Of a stretch of 13,708 bases of DNA, positions 8,001-13,532 are shown piece after piece. The translations under genes were made by a program, and so were the position numbers. The notes beneath the pieces were generated by a model that saw nothing but the letters and a program-made list of their open reading frames with translations, did no database searches and was not told the origin of the DNA. Where the stretch lies: positions 3,795 to 17,502 of the forward strand of contig DFEW01000067.1 in the NCBI GenBank assembly GCA_002369195.1, written 5' to 3'. Numbering within the stretch: position 1 is the first letter of the stretch; every line of letters begins with the position of its first letter. Origin of the DNA: Christensenella sp. UBA3792. Its GTDB lineage: Bacteria > Bacillota > Clostridia > Christensenellales > CAG-138.

Positions 8001-8557
8001 GCTCGAATCCGTATCACGGCGCGCTCGTTCCGATCGACGAGGACTATATCACGCTGAAAGAGCTTGCACAGGAACTGTCCAAGGTGCGCGGCCGCATCGT
8101 CGTGATCCTGGACAGCTGCCACAGCGGCGCGGCGATCGCCCTTGACGGCGGAGCGTCGGAGACGGATGCGTTCAATCAGGCGGTCATCGAAGCGTTCTCC
8201 GGCTACTATCTCGAAGACGATGCGCAGGAAGGCGAACCGGGCGCCAGAATGGGCGAGATGCGCACGAGCAAGTTCATCGTCATCACCGCGGCGGGATACT
8301 GGCAATCCTCGTATGACGGCAAGTTCGACGGCTCCGGCTACGATCAGGGCGCGTTTACGGCGGCGCTGATCAAGGGCATGGGCTGCAGGTATACGAGCGG
8401 CAAGTATCTGGGCTCCATGCCGGCGGATAAGAACAACGACAAGAAGGTTACCCTGAAAGAACTCTACGACTACATCGTAAACCAGGTGCGTTCGTGGAGA
8501 CTCAGTCAAAGCGCGCAGTACTACGGACCCGACGATTTCGTCCTCTTTAAGAGATAA
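5075..8557 (+). CDS. Secreted LRR (BspA-like) - Fn3 - caspase/metacaspase-like (C14) protein
   Basis: A 1160-residue exported, multidomain putative cysteine peptidase. The start is the ATG at 5075 behind CGGAGGT (5063-5069); an in-frame extension to 4994 would spoil the signal peptide. Domains: signal peptide 1-28 (LLPAFAAA before EED); acidic Pro/Glu/Asp repeats 44-106; a beta-rich region about 110-210; a BspA-type linker (WNFDAETGTLSFTGSG) 220-235; BspA/LRR_5 repeats about 253-595 with recurring YAFANC; a beta domain 600-685; Fn3-like domains about 686-790 and 795-887; caspase-like domain about 893-1160. Catalytic residues are His969 (YSGHG) and Cys1015 (DSCHSG). GCVND (913-917) and Asp1013 match the acidic S1 pocket of metacaspases, predicting cleavage after Arg or Lys. 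An EF-hand-like loop lies at 1118-1129. No LPxTG or membrane anchor is seen, so it may be released or bind the wall otherwise. It sits alone between terminators; TGGTATAGG near 5018-5026 is a weak -10 candidate. Confidence 0.9.
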   Translation: MKHASKRILAWLLCTVMLLALLPAFAAAEEDTSPLDPPAHADGEPTEELPDDGDPALDEPTEELPDDGDPALDEPSEELPVTEPAEAEPIPDEPEGDDTELSEEPVRGANAVVVLDEELVPGTNYFEVEEPYTIYYRPVRPAEDGYYKFYANCAATRYAYLADSELNQLNGDYESTAFAFLHGGETYYFGLSNPGTGIPITTQSTLKVYPANACGNNMIWNFDAETGTLSFTGSGDMWQYEPDAIPWAVYKDQVETVDFRNADVNRIIAYAFYNYDNLTSVLFEDGFPQVENYAFCGTGIKEVYTKNQIGKYAFANCKDLETLTMTGSGCSIISDHAFYNSGLKTVTLKNGLNVQIQPYAFANCADLMTADFGNSLWLIGAHAFENSGIRTISTSSNLYRVGAYAFANCPNLITAQLPEGSGSTVIPEGCFKNSGIQSLYIPKNVETIEKDALYGCTKLAPDALTVDPNNNVFTAKDGLILTKDGKTTQLAVPSLTECTIPFGVQTIAGQTFYNMPLLTDVTLQPGVKVIETNAFRDCPALGSVTIPTSLSTVQAGAFTDCPALSDVYYLGTEAERNAKLTVEGGNDALMNAEWHYQEPCTFDGAVVWNDEDVQFKGTTPYMTWTGSALEPRFALNDAEGNPVDPQTYTYEYRENVDAGTGYVFVTFTEGYTGVLRLFFKIYLPATTQTSVENVADGIRISWAPVEGATGYVIYRRAWNLQSAGWTTFERWNNTTGTSWTDKTVYAGTRYQYGVKAYFAQRMDAVTGAMIGGNVGDNFNLGHVGPLKTTVRITTRHLVSLKPASGKITATWEASKVFTGYQLKYATNEAFTKDVKTVKIADPSTVSMVLKSLKNGTTYYVAVRSYHEFAGMTYFGQWSNVIRVKAGAVYTVYDVMYRALTIGENNYKTSPLKGCVNDATAMTGMLQGLNRPFTVNKLQNEKKASIINAIRTTFADAWDNDISVFTYSGHGVQASDSSNPYHGALVPIDEDYITLKELAQELSKVRGRIVVILDSCHSGAAIALDGGASETDAFNQAVIEAFSGYYLEDDAQEGEPGARMGEMRTSKFIVITAAGYWQSSYDGKFDGSGYDQGAFTAALIKGMGCRYTSGKYLGSMPADKNNDKKVTLKELYDYIVNQVRSWRLSQSAQYYGPDDFVLFKR
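5204..5314 (+). repeat. Tandem 45-bp coding repeats (acidic EPTEELPDDGDPALD unit)
   Basis: Units at 5204-5248 and 5249-5293 encode the same 15 residues and differ at only a few bases; a partial third unit (EPSEELP) occupies 5294-5314. They code for the acidic spacer just after the signal peptide of the caspase-like protein. Near identity at DNA level suggests recent duplication and possible length variation between strains. Confidence 0.9.
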
Positions 8558-8572
8558 CGGAACGAAAAGCAA

Positions 8573-8596
8573 AGCGCCCCGATTGCTCGGGGCGCT
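8573..8596. terminator. Strong hairpin after the caspase-like gene
   Basis: A perfect 10-bp, GC-rich stem: AGCGCCCCGA (8573-8582), TTGC loop, TCGGGGCGCT (8587-8596). It begins 16 bases after the stop codon. On the plus strand the following bases (CAGTCTGTCC) are not a T run, whereas read on the minus strand the stem is followed by TTGCTTTTCG. It may end transcription from either side, or only stabilise the 3' end of the plus-strand message. Confidence 0.7.
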
Positions 8597-8666
8597 CAGT
8601 CTGTCCATCAAGGTCCGGATCATTTTCGACGGGAATACCGACAGGAAGGGGGCTGTCAAGAACGTC

Positions 8667-8760
8667 TGTCATTCTGAGCCGCAGGCGAAGAATCTATGAA
8701 CGCAGGTTTGAAACACAAGACCGTTTTGTTCTGAGATCCTTCACTCCGTTCAGGATGACA
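8667..8760. repeat. Intergenic imperfect inverted-repeat element (MITE-like), 94 bp
   Basis: The left arm (8667-8695, starting TGTCATTCTGAG) and the right arm (8734-8760, ending CAGGATGACA) are imperfect reverse complements over about 27 bases, with a 38-base centre. I remember very similar arms (TCATTCTGAGCG... and GATCCTTC...CAGGATGACA) scattered between genes of gut Firmicutes and other phyla; copy number here cannot be checked. A short minus-strand frame across it encodes VILNGVKDL, a known spurious translation of such repeats. Confidence 0.7.
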
Positions 8761-8792
8761 ACGGTCGGAAGGCAATGCTTTTGCACCGATCC

Positions 8793-8825
8793 GTCAAACG
8801 CAGCGACATGCGCGGTGCGTTTGAC
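8793..8825. other. Intergenic hairpin of unknown role
   Basis: GTCAAACGCA (8793-8802) pairs perfectly with TGCGTTTGAC (8816-8825) around a 13-base loop. There is no T run on either side. It lies between the inverted-repeat element and the coat-protein terminator. The rest of 8597-8876 shows no gene that I can support. Confidence 0.5.
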
Positions 8826-8876
8826 ACCTTGCAGCCCGCGCCGCCCGGTGCGTCTTCGATGCATAGGCGCGGGGTG

Positions 8877-8911
8877 AAAAATCGCGTCGATGAAGTCTTT
8901 CATCGACGCGA
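8877..8911 (-). terminator. Rho-independent terminator of the CotF-like gene
   Basis: On the minus strand a perfect 13-bp stem (arms at 8899-8911 and 8882-8894) with an AGAC loop is followed by TTTTT (8877-8881). It starts 11 bases after the stop codon of the coat-protein gene. Confidence 0.93.
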
Positions 8912-8921
8912 AAGCGAAGCG

Positions 8922-9377
8922 TTACGCGGTCATGCCGTGGCAGGACATGTAATCGTACAGCTTCTTGCCGTGCTCCTGCTCTTCCTTCTGGATGTGGTTC
9001 AGCGCGTCGCGCGCGCCGGCGTCGTTGAATTCGAAGATGCAGGTGTCGTAGAGCGAGGAAACATGCTTTTCCGTGTCGAGCGCGTCGTGGCAAAGGAATT
9101 CGTCGTTGCGGCTCGCCGTCTTATTGCAGCCGCCACAGCAGGCGGAGGGCTGTTGGTTCTGCTGCTGCGTTCCGCCGCCCATCATCGGCACCGTGCCCTG
9201 CATCAGCGACTCGATGGTGGAAAGGTGCTGCAGCTCCGCGGTGCGGATCGTCTCGAACAGGGTTTTCAGCTCCGGATCCTCGGCGCGCTCCGCATACGTG
9301 CCGTATTTTTCGATACAGAGCTCTTCCGATGCCTTCAGGTCCTTCAAAAGGGTCGTTTCTTTTTGTGTCAGTTTCAT
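8922..9377 (-). CDS. CotF-like ferritin-fold spore coat protein
   Basis: Probable component of the spore coat or a spore-associated ferritin-like protein. The 151-residue product has two helical halves, each with ferritin-like acidic/His motifs: helices about 5-30 and 35-60 with ELQH (48-51), and about 92-116 and 120-143 with TEKH (102-105) and EEQEH (132-136). A Gly/Gln/Cys-rich linker (about 65-84, GGGTQQQNQQ then ACCGGC) joins them. The start chosen is the ATG at 9377, six bases after GAGGTG (9384-9389). The ATG at 9383 is also in frame but directly abuts that site, and longer versions read through another element. COG5577-type CotF proteins share this arrangement; metal binding is possible but not shown. 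It is bounded by a terminator behind and a terminator-like hairpin in front, so it is likely transcribed alone, perhaps from a sporulation promoter that I could not define. Confidence 0.8.
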   Translation of the reverse strand: MKLTQKETTLLKDLKASEELCIEKYGTYAERAEDPELKTLFETIRTAELQHLSTIESLMQGTVPMMGGGTQQQNQQPSACCGGCNKTASRNDEFLCHDALDTEKHVSSLYDTCIFEFNDAGARDALNHIQKEEQEHGKKLYDYMSCHGMTA

Positions 9378-9405
9378 TTTCATCACCTCGACCGTAGCAT
9401 GAACC

Positions 9406-9439
9406 AAAATCCCGCTGTCCATACGCAAACGGCGGGATT
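9406..9439 (-). terminator. Terminator-like hairpin downstream of the M56 gene
   Basis: On the minus strand AATCCCGC (9432-9439) pairs with GCGGGATT (9408-9415) across a 16-base loop, and a TTTT run follows (9406-9409). It would end transcripts coming through the M56 gene before the CotF-like gene. The large loop lowers confidence. Confidence 0.5.
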
Positions 9440-9456
9440 CGTGCGAATTCGGGATT

Positions 9457-9600
9457 TTACTCTTCGTACACTTCACAAAGATACAGTAGATTGTCGCCGT
9501 CAAGTCCGATCCAGAAGCCGATGCCGCGTTCGTCGCCTATCCGGTATTCGTCTGAACTGCACAGTCACCATCCACTCTGTCCCGAGTCATATAAGGCATC
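9457..9600 (-). pseudogene. Possible gene relic between the M56 and CotF-like genes
   Basis: One minus-strand frame reads GQSGW, then a TGA (9565-9567), then 35 open codons containing GIGFWIGLDGDNLLYL and ending in a TAA at 9457-9459. The composition looks like the C-terminal end of a real protein, with many hydrophobic and acidic residues, yet no start codon with a ribosome binding site precedes it and an in-frame stop breaks it. It could be the displaced end of an older neighbour or chance. Family not recognised. Confidence 0.3.
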
Positions 9601-12463
9601 ACTCGTTTATCGTAAGCGGACTTAGCAGTTTATACATGCATCGTTCAGCTCTTGAGTAGATGTAGTTCTCTTTGGTTATCCAATCTTTCGTTATTGTAAA
9701 ATAATACCGCAGCCCCGGAATTCTGATATACTGCCAAGTCAAATGAATACTCGTAATAGCATTGATTTCATGAAACTCTTCAGCCTTTGCAACATTTTCA
9801 ATACTTCTGCCGGTGTGGATATCCAGTATCCATGAAAACTGACCGGCTTGGTAGATTGTATCATCAGAGAAAGCCAGAAGCCCGAAATCTTTCGCATCAT
9901 ACTTACTGATATCTAATAGATTGGATTGCTCAGCTGCCAGAATGTGCTCAATTCCTTTCTCGTCCTTTAATATCAGCACTTCCAATGTATCAACAACATT
10001 ATTGCGATACAGCGTCCCGATATTTGTTTGCGCATAAAAGCTGAAAAAGCTACGATCATAGAACCAAAGATAATACTCATGATACACAGTACCGTTGGGA
10101 TCCGGATTGACTATTTCTTTGTAAGTCATGCCGTTCAGCTCATAAACGAGACGACTTCCGTCCGTATCTTTATATCTTCTCACATTGATCGGTTCCTGCA
10201 GATAGCCGAATTCACTTCCAGTCTCAATAAATGCAGTGCTCTCTGTTTGAACTCCGTTGGATATGAAACTCAATTCGTCTATATAGGCAGACGACGCGTT
10301 CGGTGCGGGCGTATAGGAAAGCACATTTTGCGAGGACGGATCAATCCCCAAAAGCCCGTTCAACGCGGGATCATATCGGAGAGTACGGTCGCCGAACCGA
10401 ACGGTATTGCCGTTCAGCGTATAGGGCACGGTTTGATCGGAGCGTTTCTTTGTGTCGATCATGCGAACCGTTCCGTCGGAGCGGAACACCAGATACTGTT
10501 CAAGACCGAGAGCTCTCGCGTCGCCGTTGCTGCCGTCCGCGGCTTCGATCTCCGCAAGCATCCAGGTCGTGCAGAGCGTTGCTTCGTCGAGCGTGGTTTC
10601 GCTCTGTGCGCCTTCGCCCATGCGCCGGAGCGTCGCATAGGTATACTGTCCCGGGGAGGTCTGATAACTGAGTTCCAGCGTCCGCGTCCGCGGATCGTAA
10701 TATCCCCAACAGGAACGGTCGTCCTCGATATGCACATGGTCATCGTATACGGCATAGCTGTATTCGACCGGATGCCCGAACGCCTTTTCATAATCCGACG
10801 AGATCGGGACCGTCTCGTTATAGACTACCGTGCCGTCGTCACGGAAGTTGTATTCTTTCCAGAGATCGAGCGAGCGGGTGTAAATCACATTGTCGTTCGC
10901 GTCGCGCTCCTCCTCGACAAGCCATTCGCCGACAATCTCCGATTCGTGCAGCTCGCGGATCAAAGGGGCAGAGGAGCCGTCATTTCGCCAATGACAGCAA
11001 AGAAGTCCATCCTCCATGACAAGCTCACCGAACGCGCCGTTATCGGTCGGCAAAATGCTGGTGTTGAAAATCCGCTTTATAACCTGTAGAGCACCATCGT
11101 CCAATGACAGATGATAGTCAAATGTGCCGCGATCCCAAAGCACATAACTCTGTTTGTTGACATAGTCGTATACGACGATATGCTCATCGACGATACCGGA
11201 ACCGAAATAAACCGAGGCGCAAAGCTCCGGCTTTCCGTCGCCGGTCACGTCCGCAAAAAAGACGTTCCATACCGGCATACCGGAAAACAGCATGCGCGTC
11301 TTTCCGTTTTCCTCCGCAAGGATCGAATCGCCCCAATTTTCGTCCTTCCAACGGAAGGTCACGCCGGGGAAGGCAGGAACGGTCACCGATTGCGGACCGT
11401 TCTGCGCGTTGTTTTCATAATCCCAATCTTCAAACCAAACGGTAACGTCTTCTTCGAAGGTCAGGTCTTTGACCTTGTCCTTCTTCGGCATCGTCAAGAA
11501 GCATACCGCAACCGCGACGCAGGCGAGGATCGCGACAAGGATGATCCAGAAGGCGGGCTTTTTGTAGTTCAGAACGGACTTGACGCGGCTTTTCACGCCG
11601 GTCTCGCCGAAGGCAAGCGGACAGGCGGAGACCATGCGGCGCGAGACGCTTGCATGTACAAGCGCTTCGGAATAGGCGGCTTTGCCCGCATCGTCGAGCT
11701 CTTTCACAACCTTTTCGTCGCACGCAAGCTCGATGTCGCGGCAAAGCAGGAGATAGGCAAGCCAAAGAAGCGGATTGAACCAGTAGACCGCGAGCAGCAA
11801 AAACCCGAGCGGCTTCCAGATAAAGTCGAAACGACGAAGATGCGCGCGCTCATGCGAAAGCACATAGGCGCGGGTTTGCTCGTCCATGCCGGAGGGGAGA
11901 TAGATTTTCGGAACGATCAAGCCCAGAATGAACGGATCGGAAATCTCGTCGCACACATACACGCCCTTTTCAAGCAGAACGGATGCGCGCACGCGATGAC
12001 GGAGCCGCAAAAAGCTGATCAGCGCATACAGAAGCATGCCGACTGCGCCGCCGAGCCATACCCAGCCCGCGACGGATTTCAGCACGGCGACGGTATCGAA
12101 ATGCTCCGCCGCTTTTTCGGGCGTCGGATTGACGGCGCTGTTCAGCGCAGAGAAACCGGACTGCAGCATGATGCGTTCACCCTGTACGTCCTCAAAGAAA
12201 TACGAGGAACCGTTGGAATCTCTGACGGAAGCAAAAACGGGAGCAGTCACCGGTTCGATTCTCACCGTCTCCGCGCTCGGGACCAAGCTCAAAGCGCTTT
12301 CGATCGAAACAGGCACCAGAAGCCGGACGGCGACCAGTCCCCACAGTACGACGCGGATCCACTTCGGCGCTTTTTTCAGCACGAAGCGCAAAAGCACGAC
12401 GACGAGCACGATCCAGCCCGCCGTGATGCTGATGTTCAAAAGGTGCAAGAAGAGATTGCTCAT
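9599..12463 (-). CDS. BlaR1-like M56 family membrane metallopeptidase with a very large novel ectodomain
   Basis: Predicted membrane sensor-protease. In BlaR1/MecR1 an extracellular signal activates the M56 zinc peptidase, which leads to cleavage of a BlaI/MecI repressor. The N-terminal 325 residues fit: membrane helices near 9-29, 37-55, 130-152, 217-240 and 303-323, zinc motif HERAH (204-208) with downstream ELACDE (245-250). The C-terminal 630 residues, presumably outside, contain no penicillin-binding motifs. They hold a FG-GAP-like stretch (FADVTGDGKPELC, 403-415), two lipocalin-like segments starting IVGEWLVEEE (510-519) and CTTWMLAEIE (631-640), and an unrecognised tail (about 725-954). 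Typical BlaR1 has about 600 residues, so 954 is long. The ATG at 12463 overlaps the blaI-like stop by 4 bases (ATGA), indicating translational coupling. The region coding for the tail is much richer in A and T than the rest. Confidence 0.87.
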   Translation of the reverse strand: MSNLFLHLLNISITAGWIVLVVVLLRFVLKKAPKWIRVVLWGLVAVRLLVPVSIESALSLVPSAETVRIEPVTAPVFASVRDSNGSSYFFEDVQGERIMLQSGFSALNSAVNPTPEKAAEHFDTVAVLKSVAGWVWLGGAVGMLLYALISFLRLRHRVRASVLLEKGVYVCDEISDPFILGLIVPKIYLPSGMDEQTRAYVLSHERAHLRRFDFIWKPLGFLLLAVYWFNPLLWLAYLLLCRDIELACDEKVVKELDDAGKAAYSEALVHASVSRRMVSACPLAFGETGVKSRVKSVLNYKKPAFWIILVAILACVAVAVCFLTMPKKDKVKDLTFEEDVTVWFEDWDYENNAQNGPQSVTVPAFPGVTFRWKDENWGDSILAEENGKTRMLFSGMPVWNVFFADVTGDGKPELCASVYFGSGIVDEHIVVYDYVNKQSYVLWDRGTFDYHLSLDDGALQVIKRIFNTSILPTDNGAFGELVMEDGLLCCHWRNDGSSAPLIRELHESEIVGEWLVEEERDANDNVIYTRSLDLWKEYNFRDDGTVVYNETVPISSDYEKAFGHPVEYSYAVYDDHVHIEDDRSCWGYYDPRTRTLELSYQTSPGQYTYATLRRMGEGAQSETTLDEATLCTTWMLAEIEAADGSNGDARALGLEQYLVFRSDGTVRMIDTKKRSDQTVPYTLNGNTVRFGDRTLRYDPALNGLLGIDPSSQNVLSYTPAPNASSAYIDELSFISNGVQTESTAFIETGSEFGYLQEPINVRRYKDTDGSRLVYELNGMTYKEIVNPDPNGTVYHEYYLWFYDRSFFSFYAQTNIGTLYRNNVVDTLEVLILKDEKGIEHILAAEQSNLLDISKYDAKDFGLLAFSDDTIYQAGQFSWILDIHTGRSIENVAKAEEFHEINAITSIHLTWQYIRIPGLRYYFTITKDWITKENYIYSRAERCMYKLLSPLTINE

Positions 12464-12825
12464 GCCTTGTCTCCTTTCCGGAACGCTTCGATCATCTGCA
12501 GGATCTCGTCTGCCTCGGCGGAGGAAAGGGGCTTTTGCGCCGTGAACGCCGCGATAAACGCGGGCAGCGAGCCCGAAAAGCTTTCCTGCACAAACTGCTC
12601 GCTCCTTTGGGCATAGAACTGCTCGCGCGTGATCTTCACCCGGACGATCCCGTCGTCGTTTTCAAACAGTCCCTTTTCGCAGAGCTTGCGCAGAACCGTA
12701 TACGTCGTGGGACGCTTCCAGCCCAGTTCCCGTTCGCATATTTTTGCAAGACCTCCCGATGCGATCGGCGCGTTCGCCCAAACAATGTTTGCAAACCGTT
12801 CCTGTACTTCGCCGAGTTCTGTCAC
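12460..12825 (-). CDS. BlaI/MecI-family transcriptional repressor
   Basis: Winged-helix repressor that binds palindromic operators as a dimer and is expected to be inactivated by the partner M56 peptidase. The 121-residue product has the typical layout: N-terminal LGEVQERFANIVWANAP, winged helix with WKRPTTYTVLRKLCEKGLF (about 36-54), then a basic wing (VRVKITREQFYAQR) and a C-terminal dimerisation region ending DEILQMIEAFRKGDKA. The start is a GTG at 12825, supported by AAAGGAG eight bases upstream; a longer frame to 12996 would run through the promoter and operators. It overlaps the M56 gene by 4 bases. Palindromes in and after its promoter indicate autoregulation of the two-gene operon. 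The targets beyond its own promoter are unknown; the blaI symbol is withheld because no beta-lactamase or PBP sensor is present. Confidence 0.92.
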   Translation of the reverse strand: MTELGEVQERFANIVWANAPIASGGLAKICERELGWKRPTTYTVLRKLCEKGLFENDDGIVRVKITREQFYAQRSEQFVQESFSGSLPAFIAAFTAQKPLSSAEADEILQMIEAFRKGDKA

Positions 12826-12841
12826 AGCACAGTCTCCTTTC

Positions 12842-12883
12842 TGTTTACTCTGAATAAACAAGTATAGTTTATCATGGATAAAC
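12842..12883. promoter_or_regulatory. Two palindromic operators for the BlaI-like repressor
   Basis: Site 1: GTTTATC (12867-12873), ATG, GATAAAC (12877-12883), a 17-bp palindrome with perfect 7-bp arms, overlapping the predicted -10. Site 2: TGTTTA (12842-12847), seven bases, TAAACA (12855-12860), covering the region from the start point towards the ribosome binding site. Both share the half-site TGTTTA/TAAACA, and their centres are 24 bases apart. BlaI-type repressors are known to use paired dyads like this around their own promoters. Confidence 0.72.
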
Positions 12884-12894
12884 AGGTCTGTCAA
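12866..12894 (-). promoter_or_regulatory. Predicted promoter of the blaI-like/M56 operon
   Basis: On the minus strand a consensus -35 TTGACA (12889-12894) is followed after 17 bases by TAAACT (12866-12871). The palindrome at 12867-12883 fills the spacer and most of the -10, so repressor binding would block polymerase. TATACT slightly downstream is an alternative -10 but lacks a spaced -35. Confidence 0.7.
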
Positions 12895-12967
12895 GAGGGA
12901 GGATAATAGAGCGACAGCGGCATTCCGTGGGGGAAATTCCATATGCCGAAGCATATCGTACCGCACA

Positions 12968-13016
12968 GCGGTTTTACTGCCGCAGGCGGGGCGCATTGCG
13001 CGCGGCGCAAAACCGC
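12968..13016. other. Long composite stem-loop between divergent promoters
   Basis: GCGGTTTT (12968-12975) pairs with AAAACCGC (13009-13016). Inside it GCCGC (12979-12983) pairs with GCGGC (13002-13006), and GCGC (12991-12994) can pair with GCGC (12998-13001). The 49-base structure lies 73 bases upstream of the blaI-like -35 and 47 bases before the CBS-gene -35. It could be an extragenic palindrome or a small RNA; nothing else is evident in 12895-13063. Confidence 0.5.
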
Positions 13017-13063
13017 ATCCGTCCCGCGTTTGTGACGAATCTGTGATATTTCGGGCGGACGCA

Positions 13064-13093
13064 TTGACCGAACATGCAGAAAGATGGTATAAT
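13064..13093 (+). promoter_or_regulatory. Predicted sigma-A promoter of the CBS-domain gene
   Basis: TTGACC (13064-13069) and a perfect TATAAT (13088-13093) are 18 bases apart, and TGG before TATAAT makes it an extended -10. The expected start near 13100 gives a leader of about 20 bases that contains AAAGGAG. Confidence 0.85.
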
Positions 13094-13120
13094 CATACCG
13101 AACAAAGAAAGGAGTACCGT

Positions 13121-13525
13121 ATGAACCTGTTGTTCTTTCTGACGCCGAAGTGCGACGTGTGCGTGCTCGACAGCGGGTACACGCTCCGGCAGGCGGTCGA
13201 AAAGCTCAATGCAACGGGACGCAGCGCGGTGCCGGTCATCGACGCCGAGGGTCATTATTGCGGAACGGCTTCCGAGGGCGACCTTCTGCGGGCGGTTCTC
13301 AAGGAGGATACGCAGAAGGATTGGGAGCATGTCCGGCTGATGGATATCATCCGCAAGGATTTCAACCCGCCGGTTTCCGCCTTCGCATCGATCGAGGACC
13401 TGCTGCAGCGCGCAAGCGAACAGAACTTCGTACCCGTCGTGGACGACCGCGGCATGTTTATCGGCATCGTCACGAGAAAGGCGATCCTGCAGCATTTCAT
13501 GAAGGAATTAAAAAAACAAGCGTAA
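13121..13525 (+). CDS. Small stand-alone CBS-domain-pair protein
   Basis: A 134-residue protein made almost entirely of two CBS domains, modules that usually bind adenosine nucleotides and regulate a partner protein. CBS1 spans about 7-62, with TLRQAVEKLNATGRSAVPVID (shown in parts: TLRQAVEKL, SAVPVID) and the closing GTASEGDLLRAV. CBS2 spans about 74-130, with IEDLLQRASEQNFVPVVDD in parts (IEDLL, FVPVVDD) and GIVTRKAILQHF. The start at 13121 has AAAGGAG (13108-13114) six bases upstream; an in-frame extension back to 13043 would run through the promoter and is rejected. No DNA-binding, transporter or enzyme domain is attached, so the target is unknown. It has its own promoter and terminator and is divergent from the blaI-like operon. 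Confidence 0.9.
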   Translation: MNLLFFLTPKCDVCVLDSGYTLRQAVEKLNATGRSAVPVIDAEGHYCGTASEGDLLRAVLKEDTQKDWEHVRLMDIIRKDFNPPVSAFASIEDLLQRASEQNFVPVVDDRGMFIGIVTRKAILQHFMKELKKQA

Positions 13526-13532
13526 ACGAAAG

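Noticed and set aside
6719..8659. Long open frame (646 codons) on the minus strand opposite the caspase-like gene
   Set aside because: It is antisense to a well-supported gene with clear domains; its translation is Arg/His/Val-rich without motifs, as expected from GC-rich codon shadows.
8694..8903. 69-codon minus-strand frame as a small gene
   Set aside because: It runs through the repeat arm (VILNGVKDL) and through the terminator of the CotF-like gene, a common false gene.
8775..9659. 294-codon plus-strand frame over the CotF-like gene
   Set aside because: It crosses hairpins and a minus-strand terminator and lacks a ribosome binding site and motifs.
11111..12616. 501-codon plus-strand frame opposite the M56 gene
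   Set aside because: The M56 frame has zinc motif, membrane helices and a coupled partner; the plus-strand product has none.
9599..12825. Beta-lactam resistance operon (blaI-blaR1)
   Set aside because: No penicillin-binding sensor motifs in the ectodomain and no beta-lactamase or PBP gene nearby.
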